Assembly: GCA_023374025.1 (NCBI GenBank)
Contig: SIJG01000032.1
Span: 1,070,441 to 1,134,440, forward strand
Direction: 5' to 3'
Source of the DNA: Heterodera schachtii
Lineage: Eukaryota > Nematoda > Chromadorea > Rhabditida > Heteroderidae
Length of the DNA: 64,000 nt
The notes under the pieces were generated by a model. That model made no database searches. It was not told the DNA's origin and saw only the letters and a program-made list of their open reading frames with translations. The number at the start of each line of letters is the position of its first letter. The first letter of the stretch is position 1. Positions 22,764-33,407 of this stretch are shown piece by piece. A program made the translations under genes and the position numbers.

Positions 22764-23463
22764 ACAAAATATAACAATATTTAAGCAAAACATGAAAAAA
22801 GCAATTTAAATTAAAAAACAAATTTAAAATTTAATTTAAATTTCCCTATTTAAATTTTTTAACATAAATTGGATTTAAATAAAGTTGACAATTTTTTATT
22901 TTTATTAAAAGTGCATTTTCCATTGTGCGCGAAAAATGTCCGGCGAATTTCGGCGATAAAATCGCCGCGCACAAATTGTTAATAATTTATTTTCAGATTT
23001 TAGCGAGCGGTAAAAATTTTTCAGTGCCATCCAAAAAATATTTTTAATTTAATTAATTAATCTAATTGATTAGAATGTGCTGAATTAATAAACGACCAGC
23101 AGGAGATTTAGAAACAATTATGCTGAAACAGTTTTGGTAATTTAAAAAAATTAAAAATTTTAATTAATAATTTTCTTTAAAATTTTAAAAATACAAAAAA
23201 ATTATGCCAAATGAACACAATTTCCTGAATTTGATGCCATCTTTTTGGAAACTTCAGTTTACGGCACTAATTTGTAAGCAGAAAATGCCGAAAATTGGCA
23301 AAAGTGCCAAAAAAATTAGAGATTTCCTAAAATCGGATGAATCCGTTTTAATAATTAATTTATAAATGAATTTTATTTATTTTAAAGGCACATTAACAAA
23401 TATCATGGCATTTATTTACTGTTGTACACATTTTTACGACTTTTACGGCACGGCACAAATTCA
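22764..23463. other. AT-rich spacer before the GT92 gene
   Basis: No gene seen. Contains taattaattaat runs and a microsatellite (aataataataat, 23470) that extends into the proposed first GT92 exon. A promoter could not be recognised. Confidence 0.5.
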
Positions 23464-26400
23464 ATGGATGAAAATAATAATAATAATAATTCAAAACACA
23501 ACAAACAACAATTAATTGTGCTGATTTCCGCTGTTTACAGTTTCAAAAGCAGACTGTAAGTATGTACAGAAATTTTTTTTAACTCTCTCATCAGTAGTGA
23601 CAAAACGCCAAATATTTTGGCACTTTTTTGAAATTTTCGAGGAAAATTCTCAGATATTTTTAAGGGACAATTTTTAAAACTCAAAAAACCCATAAGTTTT
23701 TATGAATTTTGTTGATTTTTAAAAATTTCCTAAGAAATTTTCTCGTTTTTCATTTTTTTAAATTTCTTTTTTCGTTATATAATATAAAAAAATTTCTGTG
23801 AAAAAAAGTGCTAGCTTTTCTGAAGAATTCTTAAGTTTATGGTAAATTTGTTTAAAAAATATTCCCGGGTGGAGGGACTCGAAACTCTCCGAAAACTGGT
23901 GGAAAAAATTGAAAATTAAGCCCCCCCCTAAAAAAGGAAAATTTTTCTGAAAATTCCCCCCCCCCCCTTAAAAACCAAATTTTTTTTTTCTCGAGATATG
24001 CTGACAACAAAATTGTGTTGCTGATCATTGCACCGGAAGGACAACACATTAAGCACACGCAAATGGTGGCCAAATCCGTTAATGGGCGCCGCCATTTGAA
24101 TAAAAAATTTACATTTCGCCAAGCATCGCCGACCTTACCAATGTGCCATTGGCTTGCTTATATAGCGGTGATTGATTCTGTGGTGGAGCCAACGGCACTT
24201 CAAATTGGCACAAACGGGTACAATTTGGTGAATGTTGAGGTAAAAATGGAAAAAAAAAATTTTGGATTTCTTAAAATAGAGCCCCCCCCTAACAGTGATT
24301 TTTGAATTTTCAACCTCCCTTGAAAGAGGGGGGCTTTATTTCAGGAGAGGGGGTTATATTTTAGGAAAAATATTAAACATTATTCGAAAATTGGAATTCT
24401 AATTTTAAAAAAATGTTTGAAAATGGTGATTAATTATTTACCTTTTAAGATAAAATAAAATTCATAGGAAAATTTTAATTTTTTGTTTAAAAATGCAAAA
24501 ATTTTATAAAATTATTAATTTTTTTTTATAGGTTTTTTAACTTTTCTTATTTTGACATAATTAAGTGTTTAAACCATTTGAAAATTTATTTAAAAATAAA
24601 TTTTCATCATTTAAATTAGATAAATTGAAAAATTAAATTTTTAAATTTTAAAAATTTATTTCAAAAATAATTACAATAAATTAAATTAAAAAAATTAAAT
24701 AAAATATTTTTTCATAGGTTCAACGTCCTTACTTAAAGAAACGGGTGCATGTTGGCGTCTGTTTTAGCCCATTGTTTTACATGGAACATTGGCAATTGGT
24801 TGTTTTGGCAATTGAAATTTACCGACACTTTGGCATTTCGTTGCAAATTGTTTATTTGATGAGCGCAATTGAAGGCATTTTTGAACTTTTAAAGGTATAC
24901 AAAATATATAGAATTTAAATACCGTATTTACTCGATTATACGCCCCCCCCCTCGAATATAAGCCCCCTTTGGAGGGGGGTTGAACAATAGAAGCCCCGGG
25001 GCTTATAATCGAGGAAATACGGTATATATATATTTTTTAATTAATAAAATTTAAATTTTGCAATTTTAATTGGGGCTCCGGCCACCGCGAAGCGGGCCAA
25101 TTATGCCTGACCAATTTAGTCCCAGACAATTTTGGAGTATGACAATTTTATCTTTAAATTTTTTATAAGAAAATTTGAAGAAAGAAATTTAAAAAAAAAT
25201 TTTTTAGCTGTTTTTTCAAATTTTATGCTTAATTATTAAGTTTTTTTCAAAAAAATTTTCCAAAAATCTTTGAAAATTTTTTCTATTTTTTCCTGAATCT
25301 TAAAAAATTGTAAATTTTTTGAGAAATTTTTCTCAAATTTTTATGCCTGAATTACAAAAAAAGTCTTTTCAAAAAATTTTGCCAAAACTGAAAATTTTTT
25401 CATTTTTTCCTGAATCTTAAAAAACTAATTTTCAAATTTTATTTTTAAAAAAAAATTGGATAAATTTTTTAAATTAAGGAATATAAGGCCATGGATGTCA
25501 TTCAATTAGAGCCATGGTACACAATGAATCTGGCGGGACAACAATATAATAATAATGGCAGTTCGGTGAACAACCCAAATTTGGAGATGGAATGGCGGAG
25601 CCAAACAACGGCACACACCGATTGTCTGCTGAAATATGGGGTGGCATTTTTTTGGAAATTTTATTTAAAAAATTAAACAAAAATCCCCCAGGGGCCAATC
25701 TTGAAATGAAAAAATGGGTAAATATTTTCAGATGAAAATGATGTCTTTCATTTTCAATTTTTTGATTTTCTCGAAAATTTTTTCAAAATTTTTCAACTTT
25801 TTGAATTTCTCGAAATTTTTTTGAAAATTTTGTCAATTTTTTCCTAAAAATATTTATTCTAATTCCTTTTTAAAATAATAATTATTATACAAAAATGCCA
25901 TTGTCCAAACTGCCATGACACCCTAACTGAACAGACATATCGCTGAATGAGTTTACAATTAGGGGTGGGAAGTTCATTTTCAAATTCTATGAACCAAAAT
26001 TCACGAGAAATAATCGGTTTTCAGGGGTTTTAAAATTCGGAAATTTTCAAAAAATCAAGGGGGACTGTCAGCCTGAATAGTAGTGATGCTCGAGACTCTC
26101 GGTCTCGATTCGAGAAAAGTCTCGGTTTTTTTTTGTCTCGGTCTCGAGTCTCGGGTTCTAGTCTCGAGTCTCGGAGTCAAGTCTCGGTCTCGAGTCTCGG
26201 GAAATTTTTGGTCTCGAGCATCACTACTGAATAGTGACTTTGGTTTAACAAAAATTAATTATTTTTTAATTAACCCCAAAAGTATGCAGCCGAATTTTTG
26301 ATTGTTGGCGATTTTGACGACATTTTGGTGCCCGACCATGGTGGCACATATTATGACGAATTTTTACGACTCAATGACCCAAATGCCGTGGCATTTGTGT

Positions 26401-28950
26401 ACAATCGGTTGCACACGCAAATCACAACAAGTACAATAGCAGTACTAGTGTATTAGGGTTTCTAAAAATTAGAGTCAGTCCGGGAAAAAATTTTTCCGGG
26501 AATAAGAAAACGAAAAAAAGTGGCACGGGATTCCCGGGTTTCCCGCGGGACATGCTCAAATAAAAAATGACTATTTTCTGGCATTTTAATGGGAATTTCG
26601 TGCCGAAAAATGCCACAAAAGGAAAATTTTATACAATTTGTCAACAGATTTGGTACCAAAAATAGGCAATTTTATGAATTAGGGTCCTCCTAAGAATTTT
26701 CATATGTGAGACATGCCCTTTTTAAAATGCCAAAAATGGAATTTTTAAAATTTAAATTTTTTAGCAACAAATCCGGCAAATTTTTCGTTGTTCAACACAT
26801 TAATGTCGGCAAATGTTTCACCAAAAATTCCACTCCTGCAAAAGTCGGTGGTGAACACGTCGCTCACCGAATCACTTTGGGTTCATTTGCCGTACATTAT
26901 AAAGCCATTTGCCGTGTTTCGGGAAGTGCCGACAAACAGCGGACGAATGTTTCACATTCGAGAATGGCACTTTGTGGCGGATGATCAATTTTGGCATTCT
27001 TCATCCACAAAAGTGAGTTTTTTAAAAAAGGGAGTGATCAGGGCATTTTTGTTTTTTAATTTAAAAAGATATTTAAAATTGGCGTTTTTAATCACTTATA
27101 TTCATCGGCAGCCAACTCTTACATAGTATTAATTTAAAATAAATCAGTGATCAGTGAGAAATGTAAAAAAATTGCATTTTTATAATTAGTGTTAAAAAAA
27201 TTCCAATTTTTAAATCTTAACATATAAATTTTAGTTTAATTTTAAACATTGAATTATTTTAAATTTAATGTGGATGAGTTTGGTATTTAACCCGTGCTGG
27301 GTCGTTTCATAAATCCGTCACAAAAAAAAACATTTGTTTATAAATAAATTAGAAAAATAATCAAATAATTGAATTTACATACATATACTCCATTGAGGAT
27401 TTATAAAATTCCCTGGCTTTGATTTTATGAAATGACCTAGCACCGGTTTTATGAAAATTCCGGGAAGCGATTTGGACGGTAAAATATTTTTTTAATTTAA
27501 ATTGAAAAATTTTCGAATTTTCACTTTTTTAATTTGAAATTCCACGCTTTTCAGCCTGACACTGTGCCATTAAATGCATACATCAACAAAACGACAGCTC
27601 AACAAATTAGCCAAACATTTGAAAAAACTATTTTAACCCAAAAAATTAATGATTTCAAAAAATTGCCGTCAAAAATGCATTATGCGCAACAATTTGTGAA
27701 TTGTTATAGGAAAGTTGAACAAGCACAGGACACGAACAGCCTTAAGGAATGCCCAGGTGTCAGGGGTGTTATCGCCAAAACCTAAAAACCCGGCAAACCA
27801 GTTGAAATACCCGGCAAAAATTTTCAAAAACCCGGCAAAAACCCGGCAATTTTTTTAGGTCAATTGTTCACTGTAAAAAACGTCAAAAACATTTAAACAA
27901 TATATTTATCACCACTTTTCACCTGTTTGAGCAAATTTGGCTTTGAAAGAAAGTAATTGTGAGCATTGGGACATGAAATATTTGCATTGAATTTGATTGA
28001 AATTAGCGAGTTTAACAAATGAATTTCCATTCTGTTCCTTTCATCTGTTTTGATGTTCTTTAGTACAGAAAAGACAGATTCACAAAAGGCATTGGAAGGG
28101 AAAATTGATAGAATTGCAGAGACTAGTGATTTTAGCAGGACAAAATTAGGATTTTGAATTTGGTATTTTTCGTCGATATTTTTTCACTATAAATTTTCAA
28201 ATTTCTCAAATATGTAAAAAAATATAAAAATATGTACAAAAAATTTGCCGAAATTTGAATTTTTTTTTTTGAGTATTTCCAAATATTTCCTTAAAAATCC
28301 TCAGAATACATATGTAAAAAAAAAAGAAAATATATAAGAAAAAAGTCCAAATATGTATTAATATATAAGAAAATCCCGAAATATGTAAATAAAGTCCCGA
28401 TTTTTGTTCGTAAACACAAAAAAGAAAGTGTTTTTCCTGCTATTTAGAGCATGGAGAACCCAGGAAAAAAAAATATGTATTTACATAAAATTGGCAGCCT
28501 TATTAATTAGGCTCTTCAAAAATATGGCTAATTAATTAATCAATCATTGAATGACTAATTGATTAATTTGACTCATAAAAAGCGTGATTAATTTGATTAT
28601 TGACTAATTGATAATAGGGCTTCTTAAAAAGTATGCCTGATTAATAAATAAATAATTTGTCTCTTAAAGAATATGAGGAATTAATTAATGATTAGGTAAT
28701 TAGCTTGACTACTTAATTAATTAATAATTGGGCTCTTAAAAAAGTAATTGCATGAATATTGCAATTTTAAAAAAATGAAAGTTCTCTAATTTCAGGGCCT
28801 CATCGTTGCAGCATTGAATCGCTGAATGGCACAAAATGTGTGATTTCGAAACGGACTTTTTCTGGCAATAAATTGGCGCCCGAAATGATTTTATATACGG
28901 CACCGTCTAAGGAAAATTTTCAAATTTCTGAAAATGGTTGCAGCTTCTAA
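23464..28950 (+). CDS. glycosyltransferase family 92 (DUF23) protein
   Basis: Likely Golgi glycosyltransferase of the family that includes nematode GALT-1 galactosyltransferase. Eight exons in phase: 23464-23555, 23996-24239, 24718-24894, 25479-25640, 26283-26430, 26765-27012, 27555-27756 and 28796-28950 (about 475 residues). Family hallmarks are V-G-V-C-F-S-P-L-F-Y-M-E followed by an I-Y-R-H-F-G stretch; NPNLEMEWRSQ then T-A-H-T-D-C-L-L-K-Y; and G-D-F-D-D-I-L-V-P, whose acidic residues fit the metal and nucleotide-sugar site. The C-terminal exon has spaced cysteines. The first exon begins with an Asn run followed by Q-L-I-V-L-I-S-A-V-Y-S, typical of the start of the domain. No signal anchor precedes it, so a further upstream exon may exist. 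Acceptor specificity cannot be read from sequence. Confidence 0.9.
24919..25025. mobile_element. palindromic MITE in GT92 intron 3
   Basis: Left end ataccgtatttactcgatta and right end taatcgaggaaatacggtat are inverted repeats around a C-rich and G-rich centre. It belongs to the family seen at 8290-8461 and 12565-12597. Confidence 0.8.
26081..26226. mobile_element. hAT-like MITE with perfect 8-bp target duplication
   Basis: Starts TAGTGATGCTCGAGAC and ends GTCTCGAGCATCACTA, a 16-bp inverted repeat. It is flanked on both sides by ctgaatag (26073-26080 and 26227-26234). The interior repeats gtctcgagtctcgg. It lies in GT92 intron 4. The perfect duplication suggests a relatively recent insertion. 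Confidence 0.9.
26437..26700. other. GT92 intron 5 repeat block
   Basis: Contains cgggaaaaaatttttcccgg-like and gggattcccgggtttcccgc palindromic stretches between attagggtttc (26453) and aattagggtcc (26678). Probably a decayed element; its ends are uncertain. Confidence 0.35.
27757..28795. other. GT92 intron 7 with acccggcaaa repeats
   Basis: After the exon, caggggtgttatcgcc leads into four to five acccggcaaa repeats (27786-27858). The remainder is AT-rich with tandem ttaattaatnatt-type sequence at 28490-28740. No ORF of note. Confidence 0.45.
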
Positions 28951-29409
28951 AAAATTATGATTTTGTTTACTTGGACATTTTGTCGCATTTTTTCATTAAA
29001 TCATTTGCCAAAGCAAAAAAAAAGGCAAAACTTAGAATAGAACTAACCAAAAAAAAATTTTTTACGTGAAATTTTCGTTTTAAGAAAAAATTCGAATGTT
29101 TGTTAGAACTAACCCAAAATTTTTTTTTTTAATTTCAGAAAAATTTGGAAAACTTTTTGGCAAAATCTGCTAAGGAATCGGGAAAAATTTTCAAAATAGC
29201 ATACAACCCGCCCCTTTGACAATCAATAATTTTTCAAAAAGGCGTGGCCAAAAATATAGGCCTCCTGAAAAAAACCCAAAAATTCAGACAAATTAAATAT
29301 ATTCGAATGAAAGAAGCAACAAATAGGTAAATGTGAGGAGCAATTATCCAGCAGCAGATCAGTGCCCATTCCTAATGATCGATTCATTTGTCATTTCCCA
29401 ATAATTCAT
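28951..29409. other. intergenic space between convergent genes
   Basis: 3' flanks of the GT92 gene (+) and the F-box gene (-). The sequence is AT-rich with a duplicated gaactaacc motif (29040 and 29105). Nothing else recognised. Confidence 0.5.
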
Positions 29410-32400
29410 TCATTCACACTTTTTCTGTCCGCTGGGCCCGGCACTCATTTTCAGACGACTTTTTGCGTTCTTTTGGCCCGCCGCTGCTGGTGGAGACAAT
29501 GGCCTAAATTAAGGGGGCAATTTGAATTAGAATTATTTAAACAAAATTAAATTTGCTCTTTTTGCTTACCCAATGGAATTTTTGACACTGGAAAAACAAA
29601 TTTTGACATTGTTGAAATGTTCCCAATTTTCATTCTCCCAATGAAACGCCGCCGTCTCCCCAATTTGGCATCGCTTCAACACCCAATCAACATTGGCATT
29701 TCCACCACGACAGCCTTCTTTCCCCAATGTCAGCTTTTCGTTGGTCCGTCCGTTTGTCAATTCAAATGGCGTAATTTGCGTTGAATTGTATGGTCCAAGT
29801 CGAATTTCGTAGTTGGCAGAAATGGTGGCATAGGGAAATGCCTAAACCAGAATCAAATATTAGTTTTCTTGCTAGTACTATAGATGGTAAGCCTCCTTTT
29901 TTGGGAGAAAAAAAATTTTTTTTTTAAAGTCGTAGAACCTGTTCGAATTTTTTGTTCGGGTACGGGACTCGAAATTGGTCAAAATGAATGTTGAATTCGG
30001 ATTCATCGTCTCTGAGAACCCCCTTACAAACATATTTTCATGGCTTAAAAAAAAATTTAAGTCGTAGAACCTGTCTGTTCGACTTTTTTGTTCGAGTTCG
30101 GGTCCGGGATTCGAAATTGATCAAAATGAATGTTAAATTCGGATTCGTCGTCTCTGAGAACCCCCGTACAAACAATACCTATTTCCATGGCTTTAAAAAA
30201 AAAATTTTTTTCCCCCCAAAAACGGCTCACCATCTATAGTACATATTACAGTTTTCTTTTGACACCTCTTTGACTCTGACGATCCATTCGTTGCTTGGTC
30301 CATGAATTAGGCAATGCAATAGCTTCGGTTTCCCGTCTTTGCTCGGAGTGTGCAACCAATCGAACAACGCTTGGCCAGCAGAAGTTGCATTTGGCCCATT
30401 TTCATCACCAACATCGGAAAGCAGATGATCAAAACAGATTTGATTCAACTGATTGAGATCGGTGAGAATTGTCGGCGAAGTATGACGAAGCAAATTGACC
30501 AGATGATCATCTATTTGGGGTGCATTTCATTTCCCCCACGTCGTTTCCCCGCCGAAAATTTTTTTTTTTTTAATTTTCAACCCTAGAAATTTTTCATAAA
30601 AAAAATTCTTAAGAATTTTCTTAGTATTTTTTAAGAAATTTTTCAGCGATTTTTTAGAAAATTTTTGAAAAAACTTAGTAGTTCATTATAAAATTTCTAA
30701 AAAATCGCTGAAAAATTTTCTCAAATATTTTTTTTCTTAAAATTTTCATACTAAGAAAATTCCTAAGAATTTTTTTATGAAAAGTTCTAGGTTTGAAATT
30801 TTTTTTTGGGGGGGGGGGGGGGGGGAAACGACGGGGGGGGGGTGGAAACGACCTGCTTAATCTTTATAAAAAATTTCAAGGGGGTTTTCGTGGTCGCTGA
30901 CCACGAATCTGACATCCATTTGAACCAAGTTCGAACTCCAAACCTGTACATACTCCAGTTATTTCGCACTATAAAGATTTTTTGAAAATTTGAACTTTCG
31001 AGTTTTTGTTCGAATACGGGTTCGGGGTTCGAACTGGTAGAAATGGATGTCAGATCTGTGATCAGCGACCTCGAAAATCCACTAGAAATTTTTTTATAAA
31101 GATTTAAAAAATAAATTTTTTATTGTCTGTAAAATAAATAAGTACCGCAGCTCTTACAATAATTTTTTTTTTTTTATTTTTACAAAAATAGAGCCTAAAA
31201 GCATAGGCCCAACCAAGCAAACCCAAGCTTAAAACTTAGACAAAAATCTACGCTTTTGTACACACTGTGCCGATTGATTGATTGTACGAAGTGCCATGTG
31301 GCACACCCACTTTTGTAAAAGTGCAAGCAGCGAATATTTGGCACAAAAATGGGCCAAATTTCACGGACGAACACATCCCAAATCGGCTGCTGCTCATCAG
31401 TGTGCTCGTCTGAACGTTGCCACAGACGCAAATTGGTGCCCCTTTTGTCAAAAATTTGCTTATTGCAGCGCAGAAATTCGATGACGAAATGGTCGATGTA
31501 GCTGAAGAATTTTTCAAAAAAAAATTTTTTTTTTTTTTTTGAAGGGTAGGGTAAGGATTCTGGAAAAAATTTTCAGATTTTTGCCTTTCCAAAATTGGCG
31601 GTTTTTTGTGTCAATTTGGAAATTTTGGGTCCGGCAGTGCCATTTTTGATGAAATTTCGCAAGAAAATGGTTACTTTTTCAGAAAATTTCACATTTTAAT
31701 TCAAAAAATTTTCGGTTTCGGGTCGCCATGGTATCAGTGATTTCCTTCAATTAATTACTCAATTCGAAGGAAACGAAAGCGAATTTTGTTGTACAGCGGA
31801 CGGACGGGCAACGGAAATTGCTTAGGCTCGGCATTGCATTCATCACAGACACAATTAGTTTTGTTTTTTTTCCACTCTTGATGATTTCGGTTCTCCAAAG
31901 CGTCAATTCGCCGCTTTTGCCGTCAAAATGTGTGTCCACCAGCGCATCGAAACGTGGCGAAATCAGTGCCAATTTGAGGCCGAGTTGAGGACGACCAAAA
32001 AATGGGAAAATGTCCATCAACACGTCATTGCACAGCCAACTGAAAATGCGGGGAAAAAACTGATTGATGAATGAGAATTTTTTGAAAATTTATCCGGTAA
32101 TACTGTGCTTTGTCCCCCCCCCCCCTCCGTTTTTTTCGAAAAAAAAAATTTTTTTTTTTTTTTGAAGGTCATGAAAACATTTTCTAAGGGTTTTCGGGGT
32201 CGCTGACCACGAATTCGACATCCATTTCAACCAATTCCGAATCCCGACCCGAATTCGAACAAAATGTAGAAAATTCAAATTTTTCGAGTTTTCCATTTAC
32301 AGTCTAATTGCGAAATACCAAAAATTTGGGTTTTCTATTTTTCGTTCTAATTCAGATTCGGGGTTCGAAATGTGGTCGAAATATTATGCCAGATTCTTGA

Positions 32401-32618
32401 TCAGCGACCCCGAAAACGCTTGGAAGTGTTTGAAAAAAAATTCTTAAATTTCCTTACCGTCTGTTCTTTTTCGTGGCCACCCGAACACTGCGTCGTTTCC
32501 CAAATTCGGTCATAACTGAGCCCAACCATTGCTGTTGCTTTCCACCATTTGCTGTCGAAGAAATGAGACGGTGGTCGACGGAGGAATGTTTTTTCTTTTT
32601 TTCGGCAGGTGGTGCCAT
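29410..32618 (-). CDS. F-box family protein, paralogue of 40-2304, probably frameshifted
   Basis: Six exons in transcript order: 32618-32458, 32039-31759, 31501-31311, 30510-30266, 29841-29569 and 29503-29410. The first gives the basic N-terminus missing from the window-edge copy (M-A-P-P-A-E-K-K-K-K). The F-box follows in exon 2 (NDVLMDIFPFFG, then LALISPRFDALVD). Exons 3-6 match the paralogue: IWDVFVREIWPIF, HTSPTILTDLNQL, NGRTNEKLTL, and a Gln/Lys-rich end. Splice phases agree everywhere except exon 2. It is 281 nt where phase demands a length 1 nt greater or 2 nt shorter, and the frame that matches the paralogue changes near an eight-A run at about 31862-31869. Either this copy is a pseudogene or the homopolymer is mis-sequenced. 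The paralogue's repeat array is absent here. Confidence 0.72.
29880..30240. repeat. dispersed repeat in F-box intron 4
   Basis: Two direct copies, about 29926-30040 and 30056-30190, of a unit with gtcgtagaacctgt, a gttcg-rich stretch and gggattcgaaattg. It belongs to a family scattered through the window (about 430-760, 30890-31085, 32190-32415, 34090-34220, 38690-38740, 55065-55440 and 55690-55945), recognisable by gtcgctgatcacgaatccga. Confidence 0.7.
30525..30850. repeat. large foldback repeat in F-box intron 3
   Basis: Left arm cccccacgtcgtttcccc ... cctagaaatttttcat ... cagcgattttttagaaa; right arm its imperfect reverse complement, ending gggggaaacgacggggg. The arms are about 140 bp each with a short loop near 30685. 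Probably a foldback element. The long homopolymer runs (G at about 30810-30825) may be assembly-sensitive. Confidence 0.75.
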
Positions 32619-33407
32619 TAAAATTTTTTTTAGGTATTTTCGAGCCTAAATTTGCAAAAAAAAAATTTCTCATAAAAAATAGTGAAACATAATTTTTGGG
32701 TTTCCGGGGTCGCTAAGCACAGAGCTATTATCAATTCTAACAAATCTCTAACCCGAACTCGAACAGAAAGTCACGAAAATTTAAAATGCGACGCGTATTC
32801 TGCACCAGGGATGGCACGGAATTCCGATTTCCAAAAAATTTTTGGGGCCTCGGAATGCCATCCCTGTTCTGCACTAGAATCACAACTCATCCAGTCGTGG
32901 CATTTTTGCATTGTACGGTCTTCGTCGTAGCATTTTTTTTTGCATGGATGAGTTGGGTCTACCCCAGTTGAAAAAGTAATTTTTTGAAAAATAATCTTCT
33001 GCATTTTTTTTTTTTGCTATTTCGAAGCATCAAATTCTCTGCATTGGATTAGCGGAAGCGGAGTATTTTTTTATCAATTTTTGTAGGATTAGTAAAAGTT
33101 AAGATTATACACATATCATATACATATGTCTGATTTGATTACAATTGACGACAGATGACAAAGGCAAAATGGGGAAATTTGTGCTTCCAAATTTGTGTGA
33201 TTTTCAATGTAAAATTATTAGAATTTTTTTTTAAATTCTTACAATAAAATGCTCAAATTATTTTTCTAGGTATTTGTATATAGTAATGGGTAAAAATAAA
33301 GCAAAAATTTAGCCTCAAAAATTGAAAGAAATTTTAGTCCAATTTTTAAACATCCAATCATCATCGTCATCATTTACACAGCACACACTTTTCTTTTCGT
33401 CATCCAT
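32619..33407. other. intergenic region between F-box gene and ATG4
   Basis: Upstream of the F-box gene and downstream of ATG4, both on the minus strand. It holds the dispersed repeat at 32700-32790 and the small hAT-like MITE at 32806. The rest is AT-rich with no recognisable gene. Confidence 0.5.
32806..32866. mobile_element. 61-bp hAT-like MITE with perfect target duplication
   Basis: Starts CAGGGATGGCACGGAATTCC and ends CGGAATGCCATCCCTG; flanked by ttctgcac at 32798-32805 and 32867-32874. Same terminal sequence as the element at 8767-8908, with the interior reduced to one unit. Confidence 0.92.
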
